Source: Fimenecus sp052273845 (lineage in GTDB: Bacteria; Bacillota; Clostridia; Oscillospirales; Acutalibacteraceae). Taken from it: a stretch of DNA of 5,482 nucleotides. The stretch is from contig DAVZHM010000101.1 of NCBI GenBank assembly GCA_052273845.1, forward strand, positions 1 through 5,482, written 5' to 3'. Of the stretch, positions 1 through 5,478 are shown in pieces. The first letter of the stretch is position 1. The number at the start of each line of letters is the position of its first letter. Position numbers and translations under genes: made by a program. The notes below the pieces were generated by a model, which had not been told where the DNA came from, ran no database searches, and saw nothing but the letters and a program-made list of their open reading frames with translations.

Positions 1-1101
1 TGCGGTAAAAACGGTGACACCTCAGGCGCTTCTATTGAAAAAACCCTCAAAATCGGGTTTAGCGGTCCTTTGACAGGTGACTACGCACAGTACGGCAACG
101 GCGTTAAAAACGGCGCACAGCTTGCAGTTGATGAAATTAACGAAGCAGGCGGCATCAACGGCATGAAGGTTGAACTGAATCCACAGGATGATGAAGGCGA
201 CCAAGAAAAAGCGGTTAACGCATACAACACTTTGAAAGACTGGGGTATGCAACTTTCTCTCGGCACGGTTACTTCCGGCGCTTGCATTGCGTTCCAGGGC
301 GTTGCTTCTGCGGACAATATGTTCGTTTTGACCCCCTCTGCATCCGCTGTCCCCGCAATTGACGGCGATAACGCATTCCGCGTTTGCTTCTCTGACCCCA
401 ACCAAGGTATTGCTTCTGCTGACTACATCGCAGATAACAAAGTTGCAACCAAAGTAGCTGTTATTTATCAAACCAATGACTATTCGACCGGTATTTACAA
501 TAAATTTGCCGCTGAAGCAAAAGCAAAAGGTTTGGAAGTTGTTGCTGCTGAATCCTTTACCGCAGATACCAAGACGGACTTCTCTGCACAAATTCAGACT
601 GTGAAATCTTCGGGTGCTGAACTTCTGTTCCTGCCGATTTATTACAGCGAAGCTTCTTTGATTCTTCAACAAGCTAAAACCGCTGGTTTGGATGTGAAAT
701 TCTTCGGCTGTGACGGTTTGGACGGCATTTTGACTATGGAAAACTTTGATGCTTCTCTTGCAGAGGGCGTTATGTTGCTTACTCCGTTTGCAAAAGATGC
801 AACCGATTCCTACACCGTGAACTTTGTTACCAAATACAAAGCAAAATACGGCGAAGATACTATGAATCAGTTCGCTGCAGACGCATATGACGCAATCTAC
901 ACCATCAAAGCTGCGGCTGAAAAAGCAGGCATTACTGCGGATATGACTGCTTCCCAGATGTGCGATGCGCTTAAAACAGCTATGACGCAGATTACGGTTG
1001 ACGGTGTCACCGGTGCGGGCATCACCTGGGCAGCTGACGGTGAGCCTTCTAAAGCTCCGAAAGCGGTTGTCATTGAAAATGGCGCCTATAAAGCTCTGTA
1101 A
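1..1101 (+). CDS. livJ: Branched-chain amino acid ABC transporter substrate-binding lipoprotein (LivJ/LivK type), 5' partial
   Basis: Extracytoplasmic receptor of a LIV/HAAT-family importer; it binds the amino acid and passes it to LivHM. The frame is open from base 1 and 366 residues are visible. Residue 1 is Cys followed by Gly and a polar, Ser/Gly/Thr-rich linker, as expected of a mature lipoprotein, so the missing part is probably just the signal peptide. The fold is a type I periplasmic-binding protein (Peripla_BP_6). Residues 16-32 carry the LKIGFSGPLTGDYAQYG strand and loop, 40-54 the AQLAVDEINEAGGING helix, 88-95 GTVTSGAC, 110-116 LTPSASA (a usual ligand loop), 154-164 VIYQTNDYSTG, and 236-242 GCDGLDG. 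Mature length is typical. TTG at 70 is an internal Leu codon, not a start. Cysteines 95, 129, 237 and 321 in an exported protein suit an anaerobe. Codon choice is more biased than in the later genes, suggesting high expression. Family is certain; ligand is not. Confidence 0.95.
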   Translation, partial: CGKNGDTSGASIEKTLKIGFSGPLTGDYAQYGNGVKNGAQLAVDEINEAGGINGMKVELNPQDDEGDQEKAVNAYNTLKDWGMQLSLGTVTSGACIAFQGVASADNMFVLTPSASAVPAIDGDNAFRVCFSDPNQGIASADYIADNKVATKVAVIYQTNDYSTGIYNKFAAEAKAKGLEVVAAESFTADTKTDFSAQIQTVKSSGAELLFLPIYYSEASLILQQAKTAGLDVKFFGCDGLDGILTMENFDASLAEGVMLLTPFAKDATDSYTVNFVTKYKAKYGEDTMNQFAADAYDAIYTIKAAAEKAGITADMTASQMCDALKTAMTQITVDGVTGAGITWAADGEPSKAPKAVVIENGAYKAL

Positions 1102-1104
1102 TTC

Positions 1105-1118
1105 GTTCACAAGTGAAC
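1105..1118. repeat. Short palindrome just after the binding-protein stop codon
   Basis: GTTCAC-AA-GTGAAC is a perfect 6+2+6 inverted repeat beginning three bases after the TAA stop. As RNA it could form a 5-bp stem with a CAAG loop; as DNA it resembles a small dimeric operator half-site pair. No T run follows, so it is not a terminator on its own. Its function is unknown and it may be chance. Confidence 0.4.
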
Positions 1119-1133
1119 AGTAAAAAATGAAAT

Positions 1134-1170
1134 AAGTATGCCGTATAGGTTATTCTATACGGCATACTTT
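1134..1170 (+). terminator. Perfect 15-bp hairpin between binding-protein gene and livH (attenuator or mRNA stabiliser)
   Basis: Bases 1134-1148 pair perfectly with 1155-1169 around a six-base loop (GTTATT). An A-rich stretch precedes it and only three T residues (1168-1170, two of them within the stem) stand at its 3' end. The stem has about 6 GC pairs of 15. With so short a U tract it should terminate only partly, or act as a 3' barrier to exonucleases. Such hairpins after the first, binding-protein gene of ABC operons are known to raise receptor level over permease. The hairpin is seen; the role is inferred. Confidence 0.65.
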
Positions 1171-1185
1171 GGAATTTGCATGTGG

Positions 1186-1234
1186 ATATGCGCTTTGAAA
1201 AGTGTCAGTTTTTGTTGCTTTTCAAAACGCATAT
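1186..1234 (+). promoter_or_regulatory. Long imperfect hairpin abutting the livH ribosome binding site
   Basis: Bases 1186-1192 (ATATGCG) pair with 1228-1234 (CGCATAT), there is one C-A mismatch (1193/1227), and bases 1194-1202 (TTTGAAAAG) pair with 1218-1226 (CTTTTCAAA). That gives 16 pairs around a 15-base loop rich in T. The stem closes two bases before GGAGGA at 1237-1242. It has no T run after it. It could shield the processed 5' end of the livH mRNA, affect ribosome loading on livH, or bind a protein. Function is inferred only. Confidence 0.6.
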
Positions 1235-1236
1235 TT

Positions 1237-1242
1237 GGAGGA
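1237..1242 (+). promoter_or_regulatory. Ribosome binding site of livH
   Basis: GGAGGA lies six bases before ATG at 1249. It decides the start, because an upstream in-frame ATG at 1138 lies inside the hairpin and has no such site; the 37 residues it would add do not resemble a LivH N-terminus. Confidence 0.85.
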
Positions 1243-1248
1243 TTTGGA

Positions 1249-2130
1249 ATGGAATTTTTAAGTTATTTGGTTTCCGGAATCAGTTTGGGGAGTATCTATG
1301 CGCTGATTGCGCTTGGGTATACCATGGTTTACGGTATCGCAAAAATGCTGAATTTCGCCCACGGCGATGTAATTATGGTCGGTGCTTTTGTGATTTATAC
1401 CGTAAGCACAACTTGGGGTTTACCGCCCGTAGTCGGCGTGCTGATTTCTATTGTGTTCTGCACAATATTCGGTATGCTGATTGAGAAAGTTGCTTACAAG
1501 CCGCTTCGTAAAGCGTCTTCCTTGGCGGTTTTGATTACGGCAATCGGTGTGAGCTATTTCCTGCAAAATGCAGCTTTGTTGATTTTCGGTTCAAGCACAA
1601 AGAGCTTCACTTCTGTTGTCTCTATTCCTGCGTTACGTCTGTTTAACGGCGAATTGGTAATTTCCGGTGAAACAATTGCTACCATTGCAGTCTCGGTCAT
1701 TATTATGATTGCGCTGACCGTGTTTATCAACAAGACAAAGCCCGGCCGCGCTATGCTCGCTGTGGCAGAGGATAGGGGAGCAGCGCAGTTGATGGGTATC
1801 AATGTGAATGCAACCATTTCTTTGACTTTTGCAATCGGCTCGGGGCTTGCGGCAATCGCGGGCGCGCTTTTGTGTTCTGCATATCCCGCACTTTCTCCGA
1901 CAACCGGCGCAATGCCCGGTATCAAGGCGTTTACCGCAGCCGTATTTGGCGGTATCGGCTCTATTCCCGGTGCTATGATTGGCGGTATTTTGCTTGGTGT
2001 AATTGAAAATTTGAGCAAGGGCTATATTTCTACACAGCTTTCCGATGCAATTGTGTTTGCTGTTTTGATTATCGTACTTCTTGTAAAACCGACCGGTATT
2101 TTGGGCAAGAAGATTAACGAGAAGGTTTGA
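1249..2130 (+). CDS. livH: Branched-chain amino acid ABC transporter permease LivH
   Basis: Integral membrane subunit that pairs with LivM to form the translocation path of the importer. It has 293 residues, close to the usual 290-310. The sequence is hydrophobic with about eight membrane-spanning stretches. Family landmarks are the N-terminal GISLGSIYALIALGYTMVYG region (10-29), LNFAHGD (34-40), the cytoplasmic ATPase-coupling loop GRAMLAVAEDRGAAQLMGI (166-184), the conserved GIKAFTAAVFGGIGSIPGA (224-242) and the C-terminal LLVKPTGILGKK (277-288). The start at 1249 follows a strong GGAGGA site and gives the expected N-terminus MEFLSYLVSGISLG. It lies 147 bases after the binding-protein gene, behind two hairpins, and 10 bases before the chosen livM start. 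Nothing is missing or broken. Confidence 0.96.
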   Translation: MEFLSYLVSGISLGSIYALIALGYTMVYGIAKMLNFAHGDVIMVGAFVIYTVSTTWGLPPVVGVLISIVFCTIFGMLIEKVAYKPLRKASSLAVLITAIGVSYFLQNAALLIFGSSTKSFTSVVSIPALRLFNGELVISGETIATIAVSVIIMIALTVFINKTKPGRAMLAVAEDRGAAQLMGINVNATISLTFAIGSGLAAIAGALLCSAYPALSPTTGAMPGIKAFTAAVFGGIGSIPGAMIGGILLGVIENLSKGYISTQLSDAIVFAVLIIVLLVKPTGILGKKINEKV

Positions 2131-2135
2131 GGTGA
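2129..2135 (+). promoter_or_regulatory. Ribosome binding site of livM
   Basis: GAGGTGA overlaps the livH stop codon (TGA, 2128-2130) and stands five bases before ATG at 2141. The GTG at 2132 is in the same frame but is part of this site, so ATG is preferred. A weaker GAAGG at 2121-2125 could serve the GTG, so a start three residues earlier is not fully excluded. Confidence 0.65.
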
Positions 2136-2140
2136 TTGAA

Positions 2141-3238
2141 ATGGCAAAACAAAAAAGAACTTTAAAACAATCTACCAAAAGTGATTTAATTACCTATGCC
2201 ATGCTCGCTGTTGCATTCGTCTTTGTTGAGATTTTGACATTGACGGGAAATGCGTCAAACAAATTCACGGGACTTTTGGTACCGCTTTGCTACTATTCCA
2301 TTTTGGCGGTTTCCTTGAATTTAGTTGTCGGTATTTTGGGCGATTTGTCTCTTGGCCATGCAGGTTTTATGTGCGTTGGCGCCTATGCCAGTGCGTTGTT
2401 TTCCGTCGGATTTAAAGATAGCATTTCGCAAGACTGGTTGCGCTTCTTGCTCGCTTTATTGATTGGCGGAATTGTAGCCGGTATCTTTGGATTTCTTATC
2501 GGTATTCCCGTTTTGAGACTGAAAGGGGATTACTTGGCAATTGTTACACTTGCATTTGGTGAGATTATTAAAAATATTGTGAATCTTCTGTATGTGGGCG
2601 TTGATTCAAACGGGATTCACATATCCTTGTCCAGCCCCGATGCGTTTGAGTTGGAACCGGATGGAAAAATGTTGATTAACGGCGCACTTGGTATTACAGG
2701 AACGCCGCGCGACGCAAACTTCATTATCGGATTTGTATTGTTGGTTATCACGGTATTTGTTTCGCTGAACCTCATCAACTCCCGTACAGGTCGTGCAGTT
2801 ATGTCTATTCGTGACAATCGAATCGCGGCGGAATCTGTGGGCATCAGTGTGACACATTATAAACTGATTGTTTTTGCGGTTTCCGCATTCTTCGCAGGAA
2901 TTGCCGGCGTTTTGTATTCCCACAATCTTTCTTCCCTGACAGCGACCACTAAAAACTTCGGCTACAATATGTCCATTATGATTTTGGTTTTCGTTGTTTT
3001 GGGTGGCATCGGCAGTACGCGCGGCTCGATTATTGCGGCATGTATTTTGACCGCTTTGCCGGAAGTGCTTCGTGAACTGAACGATTACAGAATGCTCATT
3101 TATGCAATCGTCCTGATTCTGTTGATGCTTGCAAATAACAATGAAAAATTAAATGCCTTTAAAGAAAAGATTTCCATTTCGAATTTGATTAAAAATAAAA
3201 AGGCGGGCAACAAACTTGATAAGGAGGCGAATTCCTAA
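2141..3238 (+). CDS. livM: Branched-chain amino acid ABC transporter permease LivM
   Basis: Second membrane subunit of the importer, partner of LivH. From ATG 2141 it has 365 residues, within the family range. A basic N-terminal tail (1-14) precedes the membrane segments. Family landmarks in order are SLNLVVGILGDLSLGHAGF (58-76), VLRLKGDYLAIVTLAFGEI (124-142), INGALGITGTPR in the extracytoplasmic loop (179-190), the ATPase-coupling loop GRAVMSIRDNRIAAESVGI (217-235) and VLGGIGSTRGSIIAA (286-300). The C-terminal part LPEVLRELNDYRMLIY (306-321) is usual, but the RPQGL-type motif common near the end of LivM is replaced by ANNNEKL (331-337) and a basic tail of about 30 residues. Its stop overlaps the livG start by one base (TAATG), pointing to coupled translation. 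GTG 2132 would add three residues. Confidence 0.95.
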   Translation: MAKQKRTLKQSTKSDLITYAMLAVAFVFVEILTLTGNASNKFTGLLVPLCYYSILAVSLNLVVGILGDLSLGHAGFMCVGAYASALFSVGFKDSISQDWLRFLLALLIGGIVAGIFGFLIGIPVLRLKGDYLAIVTLAFGEIIKNIVNLLYVGVDSNGIHISLSSPDAFELEPDGKMLINGALGITGTPRDANFIIGFVLLVITVFVSLNLINSRTGRAVMSIRDNRIAAESVGISVTHYKLIVFAVSAFFAGIAGVLYSHNLSSLTATTKNFGYNMSIMILVFVVLGGIGSTRGSIIAACILTALPEVLRELNDYRMLIYAIVLILLMLANNNEKLNAFKEKISISNLIKNKKAGNKLDKEANS

Positions 3239-3996
3239 TGGCACTGCTTGAAGTCAAAAATCTGGGTATCCAGTTCGGCGGTTTGCGTGCCGTTGATGAA
3301 TTCAATCTTGTAATCGAAAAAGGCGCACTTTATGGGCTGATTGGGCCGAACGGCGCGGGCAAAACCACGGTTTTCAATATGTTGACCGGTGTTTATAAGC
3401 CCACAGACGGCGACATTTTGTTGGACGGTAAAAGCTGTGTCGGCAAAAGTCAAATCGAAATTAACAAAATGGGGATTGCAAGAACCTTCCAAAATATTCG
3501 TTTGTTCCGTCAAATGTCTGTTTTAGACAACGTTAAAGTTGGTTTGCACAATCAAATCAAATACAGCACGGTTTCGGGGATTTTCAAACTGCCTTCCTAT
3601 TTCAAAAAAGAAAAGGAAATGAACGATAAGGCGATGTCGCTTTTGAAAGTGTTCGATTTGCAGGACGAAGCCGATTATCTCGCTTCCAATTTGCCGTACG
3701 GCAAACAGAGAAAATTGGAAATCGCACGTGCTTTGGCAACCAATCCGAAACTTTTGTTACTTGATGAACCCGCCGCGGGTATGAATCCCAATGAGACCGC
3801 CGAATTGATGGAGACGATTCAATTTGTTCGCAAAGAATTTGATATGACCATTTTGCTGATTGAGCACGATATGCGTTTGGTCAGCGGGATTTGTGAGGAA
3901 TTGACCGTTTTGAATTTCGGCAAGGTGTTGGCACAAGGCGAAACCTCCGAGGTTTTGAAAAACCCCGAAGTGATTACCGCCTATCTCGGCGAATAA
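3238..3996 (+). CDS. livG: Branched-chain amino acid ABC transporter ATP-binding protein LivG
   Basis: Cytoplasmic ATPase subunit that dimerises with LivF and powers uptake. It has 252 residues, the normal length. Walker A is GPNGAGKTT (36-44), the Q-loop is RTFQNIRLF with Gln 85, the signature is LPYGKQ (152-157, the LivG form of LSGGQ), Walker B with catalytic Glu is LLLLDEP (172-178), the D-loop region is AAGMNPNE (179-186), and the switch His is H210 in LLIEHDM. The C-terminus EVITAYLGE is the short tail typical of LivG proteins (BCA_ABC_TP_C). All catalytic elements are intact. AAGGAGG at 3221-3227 precedes the start by ten bases, and the ATG shares its A with the livM stop codon. Confidence 0.97.
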   Translation: MALLEVKNLGIQFGGLRAVDEFNLVIEKGALYGLIGPNGAGKTTVFNMLTGVYKPTDGDILLDGKSCVGKSQIEINKMGIARTFQNIRLFRQMSVLDNVKVGLHNQIKYSTVSGIFKLPSYFKKEKEMNDKAMSLLKVFDLQDEADYLASNLPYGKQRKLEIARALATNPKLLLLDEPAAGMNPNETAELMETIQFVRKEFDMTILLIEHDMRLVSGICEELTVLNFGKVLAQGETSEVLKNPEVITAYLGE

Positions 3997-4012
3997 GAGA
4001 GGATTTTACAGT

Positions 4013-4723
4013 ATGGCTATGCTTGAAATTAAAGACCTTGAAGTTTGCTACGGCGTAATTCGGGCGATTAAAGGCGTTTCTTTTGAAGTTAATCAAGGCG
4101 AAGTTATTGCGTTAATTGGTGCGAACGGGGCAGGGAAGACCACCATTTTGCACACAATTACGGGTTTAATTCCCGCAAAAAGCGGTAGCATTTTGTTTGA
4201 GGGTAAAGAATTAACCAAGACGCCGCCACATAAAATTGTTTCGATGGGCATGGCGCATGTGCCCGAGGGCAGACGCGTGTTTGCTCAGTTGAGCGTGTTG
4301 GAAAACTTGAAGCTCGGCGCGTATACGCGGAAAGATAAAGATGAAATTGCAAAATCGTTAAAAATGGTGTATGACCGTTTTCCGCGATTGGAAGAACGCA
4401 AAAATCAAATGGCGGGTACGCTTTCCGGTGGCGAGCAGCAAATGCTTGCCATGGGCAGAGCATTGATGAGCAATCCGCGTATTATTTTAATGGATGAACC
4501 TTCCATGGGGCTTTCGCCCTTGCTTGTTTCGGAAATCTTTGATATAATTAAGGTGATAAGTGAGGGTGGCACAACGGTTCTTTTGGTGGAACAGAACGCT
4601 AAAAAAGCACTTTCCATTGCTGACCGTGCCTATGTTTTGGAGACAGGCAATATTACGCTGTCCGGCAAGGCTTCCGACCTTATCAACGACGATTCCGTGA
4701 AAAAGGCATATTTGGGCGAATGA
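4013..4723 (+). CDS. livF: Branched-chain amino acid ABC transporter ATP-binding protein LivF
   Basis: Second cytoplasmic ATPase of the importer, partner of LivG. It has 236 residues, normal for LivF. Walker A is GANGAGKTT (36-44), the Q-loop region is HVPEGRRVF (82-90) with Glu 85 where most ABC proteins have Gln, the signature is LSGGEQQ (137-143), Walker B is IILMDEP (157-163), and the D-loop region is SMGLSP (164-169). The H-switch position is Gln 194 in LLVEQNA. The Glu and Gln replacements are LivF family traits, not local damage. The C-terminus ends KKAYLGE. GAGG at 3999-4002 is ten bases before ATG 4013; ATG 4019 would sit sixteen bases from it and is less likely. The gap after livG is 16 bases. 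A promoter-like sequence lies within the 3' part of the gene. Confidence 0.97.
   Translation: MAMLEIKDLEVCYGVIRAIKGVSFEVNQGEVIALIGANGAGKTTILHTITGLIPAKSGSILFEGKELTKTPPHKIVSMGMAHVPEGRRVFAQLSVLENLKLGAYTRKDKDEIAKSLKMVYDRFPRLEERKNQMAGTLSGGEQQMLAMGRALMSNPRIILMDEPSMGLSPLLVSEIFDIIKVISEGGTTVLLVEQNAKKALSIADRAYVLETGNITLSGKASDLINDDSVKKAYLGE
4520..4548 (+). promoter_or_regulatory. Candidate internal promoter within livF, directed at the kinase-like gene
   Basis: TATAAT at 4543-4548 is a perfect sigma-A -10 box, preceded by TG at 4540-4541 to make an extended -10 (TGATATAAT). TTGCTT at 4520-4525 is 17 bases upstream and matches the first three bases of the -35 consensus. Transcription would begin near 4555, about 190 bases before the kinase-like gene. 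The -10 falls on codons for Asp-Ile-Ile, using the otherwise uncommon ATA codon. The match is seen; activity is not shown. Confidence 0.4.
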
Positions 4724-4726
4724 TTT

Positions 4727-4733
4727 AGAAAGG
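4727..4733 (+). promoter_or_regulatory. Ribosome binding site of the kinase-like gene
   Basis: AGAAAGG ends eleven bases before ATG 4745. An in-frame GTG at 4736 is only two bases away, too close for initiation, which supports the ATG. Confidence 0.6.
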
Positions 4734-4744
4734 TTGTGTCCTTT

Positions 4745-5374
4745 ATGAGTGAGCATTATGTCATTACCATTGCACGCGGCTACGGTAGCGGCGGCAGAAC
4801 CATCGGTAAAATTTTGTCCAAAAAACTTGGTATTCCGTTTTATGACAGAGAACTCCTTTATATGGCTTCGGAAGACAGCGGCATCAATTTGGAACTGTTC
4901 GGCAAATTAGACGAAAAGGTGCGCAAAGGCTTTTTTGACCCACCAACACGGCAGTATAAAGGGGAGTTAATCCCACCTGAAAGCAATGATTTTGTTTCGG
5001 ATGAAAACCTGTTTAATTATCAGGCAAAAATTATTCGGGAACTCGCACAGAAAGAATCCTGCATTATTGTCGGGCGTTGCGCAGATTTCATTTTGCGTGA
5101 TATGGACAACGTGGTTGATGCTTTCGTTTGGGCACCGATAACCGAGTGCGTGAAAAACGTGATGGCGTTGGAGCCTTTGACTGAAAAAGAAGCCGAGAAA
5201 AAGATTAAAAAAATCAATAAACACAGAAGCGAGTATTATCGGTATTATACCTGCCGTGAGTGGGACGATTACAGAAACTATGAACTGTGTTTGGATAGTT
5301 CGCGCTTGGGCTTTGAAAAAAGCGCTGACTACATAAAAGCGTATGTCGAAATCAAATTCGGTATAAAACTTTAA
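4745..5374 (+). CDS. Cytidylate-kinase-like family P-loop protein
   Basis: A 209-residue protein resembling the cytidylate kinase-like family (Cytidylate_kin2 type), a nucleoside-monophosphate-kinase relative of largely unproven substrate. The N-terminus VITIARGYGSGGRTIGKIL (6-24) holds a P-loop of the form GYGSGGRT (12-19), with Arg 18 where Walker A usually has Lys. LGIPFYDRELL (28-38) follows, as in CMP kinases. NLFNYQAKIIRELAQKESC (88-106), IIVGRCADFILRD (107-119), a lid-like basic region HRSEYYRYYTCREW (160-173), and LCLDSSRLGFEKSADYI (181-197) fit the family. There is no signal peptide or membrane segment, so it is cytoplasmic. It starts 21 bases after livF and precedes the terminator, so it is probably the last gene of the operon. 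No role in amino acid transport is known to me. It is not the essential cmk, which has a normal P-loop Lys. Family assignment is fairly sure, function unknown. Confidence 0.85.
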   Translation: MSEHYVITIARGYGSGGRTIGKILSKKLGIPFYDRELLYMASEDSGINLELFGKLDEKVRKGFFDPPTRQYKGELIPPESNDFVSDENLFNYQAKIIRELAQKESCIIVGRCADFILRDMDNVVDAFVWAPITECVKNVMALEPLTEKEAEKKIKKINKHRSEYYRYYTCREWDDYRNYELCLDSSRLGFEKSADYIKAYVEIKFGIKL

Positions 5375-5399
5375 TCATGCGCAACAGCCGCGATTAAAG
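5369..5399 (-). terminator. AT-rich hairpin at the end of the kinase-like gene, possible minus-strand terminator
   Basis: CTTTAATC (5369-5376) and GATTAAAG (5392-5399) are perfect 8-base complements around a 15-base loop that can add three GC pairs (5379-5381 with 5389-5391). Read on the minus strand, the stem is followed by TTTT (complement of 5365-5368). This could stop transcription arriving from a convergent gene beyond the window. On the + strand no T run follows. It overlaps the stop codon of the kinase-like gene. The structure is modest, so confidence is low. Confidence 0.35.
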
Positions 5400-5442
5400 A
5401 GCCCCTCAAAGTTTAGACAAAATTAAATATTAAATTGCAAGT

Positions 5443-5478
5443 GAATGAGTTCGGTATTGTACCGGGCTCATTCCTTTT
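5443..5478 (+). terminator. Rho-independent terminator closing the operon
   Basis: Bases 5443-5456 pair with 5460-5473 around the loop TTG, giving 14 pairs including two U-G wobbles in the + strand RNA. The tail CTTTT (5474-5478) follows. It stands 68 bases after the kinase-like stop codon. The bases between (5400-5442) are AT-rich and show no gene. The orientation is set by the wobbles and by the T run, which is on this strand only. Confidence 0.8.

Noticed and set aside
70..72. TTG as start codon of the binding protein
   Set aside because: The frame continues upstream to base 1, where a lipoprotein Cys is found, and TTG falls inside the conserved first strand and loop of the binding-protein fold.
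22..1110. A 362-residue minus-strand open frame covering the binding-protein gene
   Set aside because: It is in exact codon register opposite the binding-protein frame and is open only because that gene lacks TTA, CTA and TCA codons. Its translation is Cys/Phe/Asn-rich with no recognisable domain, and the plus-strand protein is a clear family member.
1138..1248. N-terminal extension of LivH from the ATG at 1138
   Set aside because: The ATG lies inside the perfect hairpin and has no ribosome binding site. The extra 37 residues are unlike LivH, and ATG 1249 has a strong site at the right distance.
1176..1484. Overlapping plus-strand open frame of about 100 residues at the start of livH
   Set aside because: It overlaps livH in another frame, has no ribosome binding site and no family likeness.
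1554..2178. Minus-strand open frames opposite livH
   Set aside because: They are complements of a strongly coding membrane protein gene and have no recognisable domains or start signals.
4158..4756. Minus-strand open frames opposite livF
   Set aside because: They lie wholly or almost wholly across a well-supported ATPase gene and show no family features.
4967..5224. Minus-strand open frames opposite the kinase-like gene
   Set aside because: They are short, without recognisable motifs, and opposed to a gene with clear family signatures.
5400..5442. Possible promoter in the AT-rich stretch before the terminator
   Set aside because: TATTAA-like boxes occur, but no -35 stands at proper spacing, and a + strand terminator follows at once.
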